DNA of 64,000 bases from Canna indica (GCA_034359265.1 CP136896.1:38058001-38122000), one strand, 5' to 3'; positions 46,546 to 58,065 are shown, numbered from the stretch's first letter. Numbers and translations are program-made. The notes: generated from the sequence alone by a model not told the origin.

Positions 46546-47202
46546 AGTCTGGTTCCGTCTTCGCTAAGTGTACTTATATAACATTTCTTAAGGTCAATAA
46601 CTTTAAAACATAAATGTTATACAAGGATTACCCCCCCCCCCCATTTGGATTCAATAAAAATATCTAAAAAATTAAAATCCTTGAGAATCAAAATATAGTT
46701 TTTGGGGTCTAGTAAAAATTTCCGGAAAACAAAAATTTTCTAATCTCCCGGGTCAAATATGGGTATGCTAAAGGCTTCCAAAAATTCCTTAAAAATACCT
46801 CGGTATCTAGTTTTTACCCAAGGAACAATTACAGCCATTTTTTACGTCAAGAAAATATCTAGGTCATATAGCCCTCCAAGGAGCTCCCTAGGCTTAATGA
46901 ATTTCAGAGCGGTTTCCGGGTTTTCATATTTTGGGGTTCGGGTTTGGTTTTTCGGTTCTTTTGCATCATTATGAGGATTTGCAACATAAACTAGACACCC
47001 TAAACCTAGACTCTATCTTCCCAACGAATCCGAGCGCGTCGACCAACGTCCTTCTGATTTTCTGATTTCATTGATATTTCCGATCGAGGACGTCGTGCAC
47101 TAACCGATATGGAATCTGAAAGTATTTCTCAATGAAACATTAGTTTCATGTTTGTTATCATCAAAACCAAGATTAAGACCAAGGTTGAAAATCTTAAGCC
47201 AA
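46546..47202 (-). mobile_element. Copia LTR fragment replacing part of gypsy-2 RT
   Basis: Matches 28105-28700 of the solo copia LTR, including the middle block with 'catttggattcaataaaaat' that other LTRs lack, and ends '...atcttaagccaact'. About 160-200 codons of RT are missing between its two sides, so this is an insertion with deletion or a recombination product. No target duplication found. Confidence 0.75.
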
Positions 47203-48089
47203 CTTGCAGAACTGGAGGCGGCCGACCAGTGTGACTGAGATCCACAGTTTCCTTGGATTGGTCGGGTATTATCGAAAGTTTATGGAAAACTTCTCCAAGA
47301 TTGCAGCTCCTTTGACTCGGTTGACTCAAAAAAGGTCAAATTTGTATGGGATGACAAGTGCGAGGCGAGCTTTCAGAAGCTCAAAGAGTGCTTGACGTCA
47401 GCGCCCGTGTTGGCCATACCTTCAGGCTCAGGAGGATTCGTGGTCTATTGTGATGCCTCTTGGGTTTGTCTGGGTTGTGTTCTAATGCAGTTTTGCAAAG
47501 TCATAGCCTATGCGTCCCGCTAGCTAAAGGTTCATGAGAAGAACTACCCTACGCATGACCTAGAGCTCGCAGTAGTGGTTTTTTCACTGAAGCTCTAGCG
47601 CCACTATTTGTACGGGGAGGCCTGTAAGATTCATACTGATCACAAGAGCCTTCAGTACTTGCTTACCCAAAAGGAGCTGAACCTCAGACAGAGGAGGTGG
47701 CTGCAGCTCCTAAAGGACTATGACTGCACTATTATGTACCACCCCGGGAAAGCCAATGTAGTGGCGGATGCTCTGAGCAGAAAGTTCATGGGCAGCTTGC
47801 CCTAGATGGCAATCAGGAGAAGGCCACTAGCTCGGGAACTAGCACTGTACCTGGATGGGGGAGCAGTCCTGTTTGTATCAGATTTGGGTACCCTGGTGGC
47901 ACACCTACGGGTACAGTCCACCTTGGTGGACATGTTGCGTGTCGTGGAGGAGGACGATGCATTTTATTCCCTGATAAGGGATCTGGTTCGGAGAGGTGAC
48001 ACAGATGACAGTTTTAGGGTCAACTCAGAGGGTGTCCTAAGGTTTAGAGATTGGATCGTGGTGCCTGATATGGTAGAGGTGTGCAGACG
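47203..48089 (+). pseudogene. RT end, RNase H and integrase start, gypsy-2
   Basis: IHSFLGLVGYYRKFMENFSK (47245-), TQKRSNL, FVVYCDAS (RNase H first Asp), a stop, then [20 protein letters not shown] and [12 protein letters not shown] (47620-47790), [12 protein letters not shown] and an integrase linker. Breaks at 48089 ('gtgtgcagacga'). Confidence 0.85.
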
Positions 48090-49047
48090 ACCAAACAAGG
48101 CCAAAAATTGGCCGTGGCTACTTCGGTCGACCGGTCGATCGACCGAACAAGGCCAAAATCTGGTAGTGGCTAATTTGGTCGACTGGACAACAGAGGAACT
48201 AAAGCGCGAAGAAGTTGGTCGACCATCTGGTCGATCGAACATAGCGGCAAAAGGGCAGAACACCAGCGGTCGCTGGGCAGTCGATCGATCGATCGGCAAG
48301 CGATCGATCGGCGTCCAACGGGCGAAAAAACTCTCGTTGAAGAGCCGTTCCGTGGGAGGGGTTATAAATACCCCTCACCAACCTTCATTAAACCTTCTTA
48401 ACCATTGAGATAAGCTTCCAAAGTGTGATTTCTGCCTTCTAAGCTTGATTTGCTCGCGCTTGCTTCTCCGATCGACAATTTCTCTCAAGCGCTCATCTTG
48501 CATCAACTCTCACTTCGATTCGATCTCAACGTCTTGTGGAGTTGGAGGCATTGAAGGCTTGGAAAAGAGCTCTTAGCCTTGGTTTACTCTTTAGCTCTTT
48601 TCATTGTAATTTTAATTATTATTCAAACTTGATTTTTATTGATTAGCTTGCTAGGTGTGCTAGTGTAAATATTTAGGGTTTACTTTGTAGAATTGTATTT
48701 TACCTAGGTGAATAGGTTTGAGGAGTTCTCAAAGGGTTGAGAACCGAGTCCTCGGTTGTATTCAAAGGGAAACACAAAGTCTATAATGGATTTAGTTTGA
48801 AATCCTTGGTGTGGAGCCAAGGTAGTGGAGTAGGCGGTTGGCTGAACCACTATACTTTCTTGTGTTTGCATTGCTTTGTGTGTTTGTTTATAATTGTGTT
48901 TCATACTCGCTAACGAACATTACTTAGTTGCACTTACGTTTGGTTGAAGTTGTAATTGATTCAAAAAGAAATTGAAGTAGAAAGAAAAAGTAACCCAACA
49001 TTATTCAACCCCCCCCCCCCCATTCTAGTGTGGGCTTTCACTTAATA
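48090..49047 (+). repeat. 5' LTR of copia-E, 5' truncated
   Basis: Collinear with the 3' LTR from about 61735. The first ~320 bp are missing. Rich in tcgatcgacc motifs up to 48310, TATA box at 48363, poly-C near 49010, end near 49047 (expected CA appears as TA). Confidence 0.75.
48363..48370 (+). promoter_or_regulatory. Predicted TATA box of the copia-E 5' LTR
   Basis: TATAAATA in 'ggggttataaataccc', identical in context to 62033 in the 3' LTR. A run of GATC/TCGA palindromes lies directly upstream. Confidence 0.65.
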
Positions 49048-49048
49048 A

Positions 49049-49061
49049 TTGGTATCAGAGC
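49049..49061 (+). other. Primer-binding site of copia-E
   Basis: TTGGTATCAGAGC just after the 5' LTR. Confidence 0.85.
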
Positions 49062-49104
49062 AAGGTCGTAGGATTAGATTTAACCATCTACCCTACAAGT
49101 TAGA

Positions 49105-50617
49105 ATGACTAGTGAAATCCATCTAGCTCAAGGGTCCTCTACTCATACTCCACCATTGTTCGCTGGAAACAACTATGCCTATTGGAAGATATGCATTAAT
49201 GGCTTCCTACAATCACTAGGCATGGATGTATGGAGAATTATTCATGTAGAGTATAAGCAACCAACTAAAGATATGGATGAGTGGGATCAAGAAGAGATTA
49301 AACTCTTTAATGCAAATGCAAAGGCTGTCAATGCATTATATTAATGAAATGTTCAAAATGTTATCGCATGAATCCATTGATGCCATGTATGCTAGATTTC
49401 AAAATATTACAAATGGATTAGATAAGCTTGGCAGAGAGATAAGGGAAGAGGAGAAGGTAAGAAAGCTCATTCATTCCCTTCCAAAAGCTTGGGAGCCCAA
49501 GGTCACCACAATCATGGAAGCGAAGGATATGAGCACCTTGAAGATCACCGAGCTCATTGGGTCTCTCATGACACATGAGACCCATATGAAGCAATACAAG
49601 GAGGAAGATGCTCCCAAAGGCAAAATCATTGCCTTAAAAGCATCACACCGAGGAGAAGAATCCTCATCATCTGAGGAAAAGATGGATGACTTTGAGGAAA
49701 TGGCGATGTTGGCGAGAAGATTCATGAGCTTCATGAGAGGAGGCATGAGAAATGGAAGAGGAGGCTACACATGCTTCAATTGTACCAAAACCGGGCATCT
49801 AAGGAAGGATTGCCCACTTCTCAAGATGACTTCCACCTCCAACCCTCACAAGAAAGACAAATACAAGAAGAAGAAGAAGGCGGTGATGGCTTCTTTGTAT
49901 GAAAGCGAGTCTTCGTCAAGTGAAGAAGACTCCAAGAGTGAAAAGGCAAATCTTTGCCTCATGGCAAATGACAACGAGGTAAGATTTACATTTGACGAGC
50001 TTTCATTCATGCAAGAAGAACTAGAAAATGAATTTGATCAAATGCATGATGAATTTAATGCTATTAAGAAGACGTTTAAAGAGCTTAAAAAGGACAACAA
50101 ATCTCTAGAGATTGAAAATGATAACTTGATACTTTCAGCAATGCATTAAGGAAAGAAGTAGATACCCTTAAGGAAGAAAAGCATGCCCTAGATGATGCTA
50201 AGAAAAACATAGAAAATGAAAACAAAAAATTGGAGAATGAAAACAAGTACTTAAGTGATCAAGTAGAGCACTTGAATGATAGCATGCTAAGTTTAAAAAA
50301 GAAACTCTGCATGCTAAATGAAAAAATGATAACCTTACAAAATGTCATGCCTAAGGTTGTTCATGCTAGAAAGTCATCAAACAATTATGCTCATGCACAC
50401 TTCCATGCTCACACACACAATATAAGAAAGTTTAATGGAAGTTGCTTTTCATGTGGTATATTTGGCTATATGGCTAGAGATTGTGCACTAAAGAGGAACC
50501 CTCATGCTAGATGCACTCGGGTTCCTAAGATGACTAACACTCAAGGACCCAAGAAGATTTGGGTACCTAAAATTGTCTCTTCTCCTTTTGTAGATGGAGA
50601 AGCATCATCGAGCAAGT
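49105..50617 (+). pseudogene. Gag of copia-E
   Basis: ATG at 49105 (MTSEIHLAQGSS), GNNYAYWKICINGFLQS as in copia Gag, stop at 49342. A short deletion (about 40 residues compared with the family) and frame change lead to ESIDAMYARFQNITNGLDKL, KLIHSLPKAWEPKVTTIMEA and the knuckle CFNCTKTGHLRKDC (about 49771-49812). A Glu/Ser-rich and coiled-coil part follows, with a frame change near 50145. A second knuckle CFSCGIFGYMARDC has Tyr in place of His. IWVPKIVSS near the end resembles copia-A. Central Gag sequence present here is what copia-A and -C lack. Confidence 0.85.
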
Positions 50618-51808
50618 AGAAGCACATAGGTATTGGATAGTGGTTGCTCAAAACACATGACGGGTGATATCAATCTTTCCGCAACCCTATCAAGCAAAGA
50701 TGGTGGACATGTGACATTTGGAGACAATGACAAAGGTAAAATTATTGACATTGGTGATATAGGTATACTCCCTTACCCATGCATTAAAAATGTCTTACTA
50801 GTTGGTGGGTTAAAACATAATTTGATTAGCATATCTCAATTGTGTGACAATGGATTTGTAGTCATTTTTGAGACATCTAAATGCATCATTAGAAGTGCAC
50901 CATCTAATGACATTGTGTTTATTGGAATAGACAATAAAATATTTACACATTAGTTTTAAATGTTTTGCCTAATCCCCATGTTAGATGTTTGGTTGGCATG
51001 AAAAATGATTCTTGGTTATGGCATAGAAGGCTAGGACATGCTAGCATGAGCCTCATCCAAGAAATATCTAAGAAGGACTTAGTTAAAGGATTAACTAAGA
51101 TAAAATTTGAAAAAGATAAACTTTGTGATGCATGTCAACTAGGTAAACAAGTTAAGTCTTCATTTCATAGCATTAATCAAGTAAGCACATCTAGAACACT
51201 TGAACTTGTGCACATTGATCTTTTTGGTCCGTGTGATGTAGCCAGTCTAGGTGGAAAACTATATTGCTATGTGCTGGTTGATGATTTCTCGAGATTTGCA
51301 TGAGTTTTCTTTTTAGCTAAGAAAAATGAAACTTTTGACTTCTTCAAAAAATTTGCTAGGAGAGTTACAAATGAGAAAGGAATTTTAATTTTGAAAATTA
51401 TAAGTGATAATGGAGGAGAATTTAAAAATGAAATATTTTCTGAATTTTGTGATGAATTGGGTATTGAGCATACCTTTTCTTCCCCTAGGACCCCTCAACA
51501 AAATGGGGTGGTTGAGAGGAAGAATAGAATCTTACAAGAGATGGCTGAGACCATGCTTTGTGAAAATAATTTGCCTAAGTACTTATGGGCCGAAGTCATA
51601 AATACCTCTTGTTATGTGCTTAATTGTGTTTTATTGAGATCTAAAATCAAGAAAACACATTTTGAGCTTTGGAATGATAAAATCCCAAGTGTGGGATATT
51701 TTCATGTTTTTGGATGTAAATGCTTTATCTTAAACACTAAAGGATTATTTAGGAAAATTTGATTCTAAATCCGATGAAGGTATTTTCCTAGGTTAATCAA
51801 ATAGTTAT
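50618..51808 (+). pseudogene. Protease and integrase of copia-E
   Basis: Protease: LDSGCSKHMTGD (50633-50668) then VLLVGGLKHNLISISQLCD. A stop at 50951 precedes the integrase zinc-binding part WHRRLGHAS...CDACQLGK (about 51015-51145). DDE core: HIDLFGP (first Asp), ISDNGGEFKN at 51394 (second Asp), NGVVERKNR at 51517 (Glu). One in-frame TGA at 51301 sits where a Trp is usual. It runs to DEGIFLG, a stop, then SNSY at 51808, where the insertion with duplication GTTAT begins. Confidence 0.85.
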
Positions 51809-53228
51809 TGTTGGATAGATCTTGACACTAGAAGGGAGGGTTGAATAGTGTCAAGCCCCTTTTTAAATTTTCTTTTAACTCAATTTTATCTTAACATAAT
51901 GCAAGTATTCTTTAATGCTTGATATGATGATAATTCAATAGCAATGATAAAGCAAGTAAACAAGCAATGTAAACAAGACTATTTATAGTGGTTCGGCTAA
52001 CCGCCTACTCCACTACCTTGGCTCCTTACCAAGGAATTCTAAACACCACTTTATAGAAATTATATTTTCCTTTGAATACACCTGAGGACATCCTTCTCCC
52101 ACACTTGGAGAACACCTCAATCCTATTCACCTAGGCAAAACACAATTCTACAAAGATGACCCTAAGTGTTTCCTAGCACACCGAGCAAGCTATCAACTTG
52201 AAAACAAGATTCGACAAAGTACAAATACAAGGAAAGAGCTAAAGAAAGAAAAATTGAACCAAGCTTCTTTCCACCGCCTTCTTTTCTTCAATTTGCAACA
52301 GGATGATGACTTCAGTGAAGGCAGCATAGTTGAAGCAGAGAGAAGCAGCGCCTGGAAGATGTCGAGATTGGGAGCAGAGAGCGCGCACACAGGTGAAGTT
52401 TTTGAAGGCTTTTATGAACTCTTTTAATGCTCAAGTAGGATCACAAAAGGTGTTTAATGAAGTTTGGTGAGGGGTATTTATAACCCCTCACTCGAATGGA
52501 CCGTTCAACGGGCGAAAAGTCGATCGTTGAGCCCGTTCAGTCACGGTCGGTCGATCTGTTGGTCGACCAACCGATCGACCGCCTAGTGCGATCGCTCGCA
52601 AATGAGAGAGGTCGATCGACTGTTGGGTCGACCGTTGAGCGAATTGTTGCAACGAATTGCGTGATAGAGGCCATCTTTAGGTCGGTCGACCGATTGGTGG
52701 ACCGCTACCTTTTTGCCAAATTTTTGCCTCTATTGGTCGACCAACCAATCGATCGACGCAGCCCAGCTATTTGTCCTTTGCCACATTCGGTCGACCGAAT
52801 GGTTTCTGCCAATTTCTTGCGATCTCCGATCAACCAGTCAGTCGACCGAATGGGCTGCATCGCCATTTTATTGCCTTGATCGGTCGACTAACCGGTCGAC
52901 CGATCCGAGGCTGAGGATGATTAATTCCTTGTATTTTTACATGTCAATTCTAAGGGTTTGATTACACCAAGTTTCAACTTGGATAACCTTACATTTTAGG
53001 CTTGGGATAAACTATGATAGGGACATATTATATTAAATCTTCTTGACTTAATCCCGAGCCTTTCTTCAATGATTTCTTCTTCTATTTCTTTGACGATCTT
53101 TTTCGTCGTCCCGTTTGAACGGATTTGGCATGCGTATCGCAACCTCAACCTGAACTCAAAACTACACACTTGGATTAAATACATGTTTGTTATCATCAAA
53201 ATAAAGATCGAGGCTTAAGGGTCTAACA
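51809..53228 (-). mobile_element. Solo copia LTR inside copia-E pol
   Basis: On the minus strand it begins TGTTAGACCCTTAAG and ends ATCTATCCAACA, related to the copia-E LTR ('gatgataacaaacatgtatt', 'gagttcaggttgaggttgcg'). Preceded by GTTAT (51804-51808); the same GTTAT follows at 53661, after the SINE-like insert. TATA inverted at 52475-52482; 52540-52910 is full of GGTCGACC palindromes. Copia-E coding sequence is continuous across the insertion (NSY|KAYRVYN), confirming the borders. Confidence 0.85.
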
Positions 53229-53660
53229 TTTGGTATCATGCTCCCAGAACTCTAGCGCTAACCAACGAACCATAAACCAATTGGTGTGAGGGAAGGACGC
53301 ACCTTCACCTTATACCGTAGCAGACCCGAGCGCCCTCAGCGTTCGAGTGTGACTCGGCCTGCCAGGCCTACACGCTACGAGGCGATTGATGACTCGGCCT
53401 GCCAGGCCTACACGCGTTCAATCTCCCCCTCAGTAATCGCCAGCCGAGACTCGAACCCGAGACCCAGGCTCTAATACCAGCTCTCAGGACTCTGGCACTA
53501 ACCAACGACCCCCAAACCAATTGGTGTGAGGGAAGGGCGCACCTTCACCTTATACCATAACAGACCCGAGCGCCCTCGGCATTCGAGTGTGACTCGGCCT
53601 GCCAGGCCTACACGCTACGAGACGATTGATGACTCAGCCCGCCAGGCCTATACATCAACA
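53229..53660 (-). mobile_element. tRNA-SINE-like tandem dimer at the LTR edge
   Basis: Two copies of a ~240-bp unit (53231-53471 and 53472-53656) sharing 'aaaccaattggtgtgaggga' and 'tgactcggcctgccaggcct'. On the minus strand the second unit has an A-box-like GTTGGTTAGTGCCAGAG and, about 40 bp on, a B-box-like GGTTCGAGTCT, the layout of a tRNA-derived polymerase III promoter. The unit next to the LTR has lost its B box. Flanks 'taaca' (53228) and 'caaca' (53660) share AACA, a possible short duplication. SINE family not identified. Confidence 0.5.
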
Positions 53661-54478
53661 GTTATAAGGCATAAGAGTCTATAATCGTAGAACTATGATT
53701 GTTGAAGAATCTATGAATGTTACATTTGATGAAACTAATGATTCTTTTAGAAATGTTAAGATTGTGAATGTAGGTGAGGAACTTGAGGAACTCACATTTC
53801 ATGACAAAGAGGTTGAGGATGAAAATAATGAGGAAACTCAACATGAAGAACCCTCATCCTCAACTCTACCTCAAGATGAAGAAGAAGAAGAGGAAGCTCT
53901 ACCACCTCTCCCCAAAGGGTACCGATTGATAAGGGATCATCCAATGGATCAAGTTATTAGAGAACCATAAAAGGGAGTGGTAATGCGCTCTAAACTTAAG
54001 AATATTTGTCAATATGTAGCGTTCATATCTCAAGTAGAGCCAAAAGAATTTTGGGTAATAGCTATGCAGGAAGAACTTAATCAATTTGTTAGGAATGAAG
54101 TATGATACTTAGTACCAAGACCTAGTGGACAAACCGTGATTGAGACTAAATGAGTGTTTAGAAACAAGTTAGATGAAAGAGGTTTAGTCATTAGAAATAA
54201 AGCTAGGTTAGTGGCCCTAGGGTATAATCAACAAAAATGAATAGATTATAATGAAACTTATGCTCCCGTTACTAGATTAGAGGCAATTCGTATACTTTTA
54301 GCTTATGCTAGTTTTAAAGGTTTTAAATTTTTTCAAATGGATGTTAAAAGTATATTTTTAAATGATTTATCGATGAAAAAGTTTATGTTAAACAACTCTC
54401 GAATTTGAAAGTTTTGAATTTTCAAATCATGTTTTTAAACTTAAAAGGATTTTATATGACTTAAAACAAGCCCCAAGG
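53661..54478 (+). pseudogene. Integrase C-terminus and RT start of copia-E
   Basis: KAYRVYNRRTMIVEESMNV, a Glu-rich linker, GYRLIRDHPMDQVI (53920-), several stops, then RT: NKLDERGLVIRNKARLVALG (about 54155-54215), YAPVTRLEAIRILLAYA, QMDVKSIFLND (first catalytic Asp region), LKQAPR at 54461-54478, where the CACTA element begins after AGG. Confidence 0.85.
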
Positions 54479-54589
54479 CACTACAACATTTTAGATTTTT
54501 TTATAGTGGTAGCGTTCTACCTGAAAGCTATTAAATGGTAGCTAAAATTTAAGTGGCAAGGGTTAAATTAAGGCAAAACACTCTTCCCT

Positions 54590-55256
54590 CCCATCCCCAC
54601 GCGGCTCTCCTCTATTTTTTTCTCAACCGATGAGAACCCCGCCTCGCTACTCTCCTCCTTTTTTCACCGTTGATCGAAGCTTCGTCTTCCTCATTTTCTT
54701 AGCCGACGGAAGCTTCGTCTTCCCTATTTTCTCAGCCAATGAGAACCCCATTTTTGAAGCTTTGTCTTCCTCAATTTCTCAGCCGAAGGAAGCCTCATGT
54801 CTCTTCCCCTTTTCATCTCTAATTCTCTCGTCTCCCTTTTCCCTCTTTCTCAGTTCATCTCATCCTCTTCGGGTTCGTATCCCTCCGCCCAAAAACCCTA
54901 ATCCCTCTCCCAACCTTTGCGCTCGTGCACAACATTGTAGGATCCATCGTGACGCCGACCTTTGAGCTTGCTCTTCCCTTCAACGAAACCCTAGTTCGAC
55001 GGGAAGTCTCGCCCGATTTCCCCGCCGATCTCGTGTGTTGATGGGCATCATCGTCGATCTACTGGGATTCACCTAGGGTCGTGGGTGAAACAATTGCGGG
55101 GGAGGCGTGCCCTTCCTGTTGCTTTATTCTTTGGTGATTCTTTTGCCAAGGTTGAGTTTTGATTTGAAATCGCGGTGGTCAGATGGACCCTCGCATCGGT
55201 AACAAATTCCGCCTCGGTAAAGCGGCTCCTTTGGGGAGATCTACTTAATTAGGTGC
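54590..55256 (+). pseudogene. Casein kinase 1-like 5' UTR and first exon fragment
   Basis: ATG at 55183 gives MDPRIGNKFRLG, the start of plant casein kinase 1-like proteins, then GSFGEIYL (55224-55247), part of the glycine-rich ATP loop. The few residues normally between (R-K-I-G-S) are lost by a small frame-changing deletion. Coding stops at a GTGCGTG donor-like site near 55253, where exon 1 of this family usually ends (after GEIYLG). Upstream 54590-55182 is GC- and CT-rich with 'aaaaaccctaatccct', like a plant 5' UTR and promoter-near region. The rest of the kinase is absent. Full-length kinases phosphorylate Ser/Thr in many pathways; this fragment cannot. Confidence 0.7.
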
Positions 55257-55452
55257 GTGCTTGATTTCAAAGAAAAAATGGATCATTATTCAACTCACCT
55301 TCCACAACTGCTGCTGCATTGATGCATCGCTAAAGCTCACAAGTACTTGCATTCTCTTCTATTGAAGTTTGGCAATTCAGGTGATTGCTGTCGAGGTAAC
55401 GTTTAACTGTTTATGTTGTGGTTGTTCCGAAATCTAAGTTGAACTGAGCTGT

Positions 55453-55873
55453 TGTCAGTGTCCTCGAATCAAGACTATGGATGCTTTGCTGTTGGGACAA
55501 GAAATGGTTTCCGAATATATAACTGTGATACTTTCAAGGAAACATTTAGGAGAGATTTGAAAAGTGGTGGCTTTGGAATAGTTGAAATGCTATTTCGTTC
55601 TAATATCCTGGCTCTTGTGGGTGATGGCTCCAATACGCAATACCCACATAACAAAGTAACGATCTGGGAGACCATCAAAGCCGTTGCTTTGGTGAATTTG
55701 CTTATAGATCTAATGTACATTTTGGTTTGCAGATGACAAAGATTATTAATGCTCATGATTCTCAGCTATCATGTATGACTTTGACTTTGGATGGGCTTCT
55801 TCTTGCCACTTCAAGCACAAAGGGAACATTGATTAGAATATTTAATGCAATGGATGGTACACAGTTACAAGAG
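55453..55873 (+). pseudogene. ATG18: ATG18-like WD40 fragment (autophagy, PI3P-binding family)
   Basis: First piece 55458-55731: [54 protein letters not shown], the first blades of the ATG18 propeller. After IW a 2-bp loss changes frame; the other frame continues [16 protein letters not shown]. Second piece 55733-55873, after an acceptor-like TTTGCAG: KIINAHDSQLSCMTLTLDG, ATSSTKGTLIRIFNAMDG, TQLQE, then a GTAGAA donor-like site. The middle blades are missing, and the sequence stops just before the R-R-G motif that binds phosphoinositide. Full ATG18 (about 400-430 residues) acts in autophagosome formation. About one quarter to one third is present. Confidence 0.85.
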
Positions 55874-56937
55874 GTAGAACTTAATCTTTGCTTTATTCCA
55901 CCAGTCTGATGACAAACTAAAACAAATTCTTGCTCTAATTCCACCAGTATATTTGAATAAGAAAACATAGTTTCAAGTATTCAGATTTCAGTGCATGCAT
56001 TTCTTGCTTATAATGCAGTAATTGGTCTCTTTGTTCTTGACCTCTTTTATATAGTCACTTTTGCACATATTATATTGGGTTATGTGTAGTTTGTATCTAA
56101 CATTTCCAAAGTTATATGTATAGTTTGCTTCTTTCTTAACTATTCTAGCCTCTTATGGTATATGTTTTAAACAAACCATCATGATATATTTTCCATCTTT
56201 TTAGTTTTGTGCAGCATGTCTGATGACATTGATCTCACTTCCTATGGTGTTGCATCCCTTTTTCCTACATGGTGAAGGAGCTTTTGTCACATGTTCTTTA
56301 CTGGTTTCTACTTTGGTATAATAGATAGATATAATGGTAGTTGTTCATTTTAATATGAATTTAAGAGAGGTGTAATTCGAATAAGGAACTTGAGTAAATA
56401 ATTAATATTATATTGATATCTATTAAAATCAGAAGGCAAGCCTTGTCACTATGTTTAGCACAATGAGAAGTTATTCCATTGTGACTAGAGAGACCATAAC
56501 CAGCTTCAAGCTAAAAAAAACCTTTAGTTATGCCTCCTTAAGCCATGCATTGATGGAAGCCTTGTGGTCATTATATGCTAAATTAATTGGACTCGTATGC
56601 AATGCTTGGGCACACTTTTAGTTTGTAATAATCTTGTTTTACTGAAAATTCAACTTTCGATACTAGATATTTTCAAAATCATGCTGATTATATATGTATA
56701 TTTTTTTTTCATATGAACTTTATATTTCAACATTAAATTTTACTGTGATTGGGTTGCAGGCACCAGAACTGCTTACAATATTATTTAACATAGGTACACT
56801 TATCTGTTCTTCTTCTCTCTTTTTGTCCTATCTCTTTTTCTCTCACTTTTCGCAATCTGATGCTAATTTTCTTTGTTTAGGACCTTTATGTTATATCTGT
56901 TATGTAATCAAGCAACTTGTATTGACTGAGAAGCATC
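55874..56937. other. Noncoding interior of CACTA-1, left of the MITE
   Basis: AT-rich, intron-like. One short segment bordered by TTGCAG and GTACAC (56760-56795) could be spliced, but I cannot match it to a protein. Confidence 0.45.
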
Positions 56938-57276
56938 CACTACAACACAATTGACCTATAGAGACACATAATTAGAGACAAATTATATTTTTATTTCTAA
57001 ATCTTTACATTTAGAGACCAATAGTCACAAAATTTGTTCCTAATTAGCCTCTAAAGATCTATAGAAATAACAATAACAGAGTCACTTAATTAATTTGATT
57101 CTAAGCTATAGAAACACCAGCAACGGAATCACTTAATTGATCCAACTCTAAAGCTATTTTTAAAGACTAACTAGGAGCAAATATTGTGTCTATTAGTCTC
57201 TAAATGTGAAGATTTAGAAACAAAAATCTAATTTGTCTTTAATTATGTGTCTCTATAGGTCGATTGTGTTATAGTG
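56938..57276. mobile_element. 339-bp CACTA MITE with long inverted repeats
   Basis: Ends CACTACAACACAATTGACC and the complement of CACTATAACACAATCGACC. The inverted repeats extend about 86 bp with roughly seven mismatches. Perfect 3-bp duplication ATC (56935-56937, 57277-57279). No coding capacity. It needs a transposase from an autonomous CACTA element. Its terminal 10 bp equal those of the surrounding CACTA-1. Confidence 0.92.
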
Positions 57277-58065
57277 ATCGGTGTTATTTCATGCAAGTAC
57301 ATTAATTAATATATTCAATTAAGGAAAAATAGGATGCAATACGACTTGTTGAAATCATAACATCTGAAATGACTTGTGTAGTTCTAAGTTGTACTATGTT
57401 TGAGGCATGACTTAGAATGATCGTAAGTGAACTGAGCATTATCAAATATCTTAGTGATGCATTTTTCTAATATGTCCTATTAATTCGCAATCCAACAGAT
57501 TGACCCACTTGTCCAGCTTGCCACCATGAGAACCATAGCTTGTATAAATTGATTATTGATTCAGATGTAATAACTATTGTACAGTTGTAGTTTTCTTGAA
57601 CACACTCTAACAGTTGTAGTTCCTTTTAGACATGACATCACTTCAAACTGCATTCTATCTTGTTGACACATTAATTTCTGAATGCAAATTTTTATTCATA
57701 AGCTGCTCAATAATCTGGAAAGTTATTGGTTTCTTTGTCCATCAATCCCAAAGACAACATTATGTATACAAAGAAATAATAGTGACAACCAAGTTCTTAA
57801 ATCTTAATGATGCTATATGAATCTCATATGTACGGACTCTTTTTGGAGGTTAATAAGTCTAACTTGTTACTAACAATTAGATATCCTATTTACTTTCAGT
57901 CTTTAATTCATTTTGTGCCCTTAACTATCTTGTAACTGTGCTCTTGCATTATGTACCACTAAATCATTTATTGGAAACTGCATGGAATCTCAACAACTTT
58001 AATCTTGCTTTGATGAACCGCCAATTATTTTCCAACATATTGAGGCCTTTTTTTGGTTTTTATAG
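57277..58065. other. Noncoding interior of CACTA-1, right of the MITE
   Basis: AT-rich, no recognised gene; ends in an acceptor-like 'tttttataG' at 58065. Confidence 0.4.

Larger units (their letters stand above)
43199..48089 (+). mobile_element. Tekay-like gypsy element, truncated at both ends (gypsy-2)
   Basis: Partial 5' LTR, primer-binding site, gag, protease, start of RT, then a copia LTR fragment (46546-47202) in place of the RT catalytic part, then the RT end, RNase H and the beginning of integrase to 48089, where truncated copia-E starts. Many stops and frameshifts. Closest in the window to gypsy-1 in gene order and motif. Confidence 0.8.

Noticed and set aside
53340..53650. Four copies of 'tgactcggcctgccaggcct' as a CRISPR-like array
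   Set aside because: Plant nuclear context, unequal spacing, and the repeats are parts of two longer SINE-like units.
55452..55909. An intact ATG18 gene
   Set aside because: Middle blades and C-terminal half are absent, a frameshift follows TIW, and the piece sits inside a transposon.
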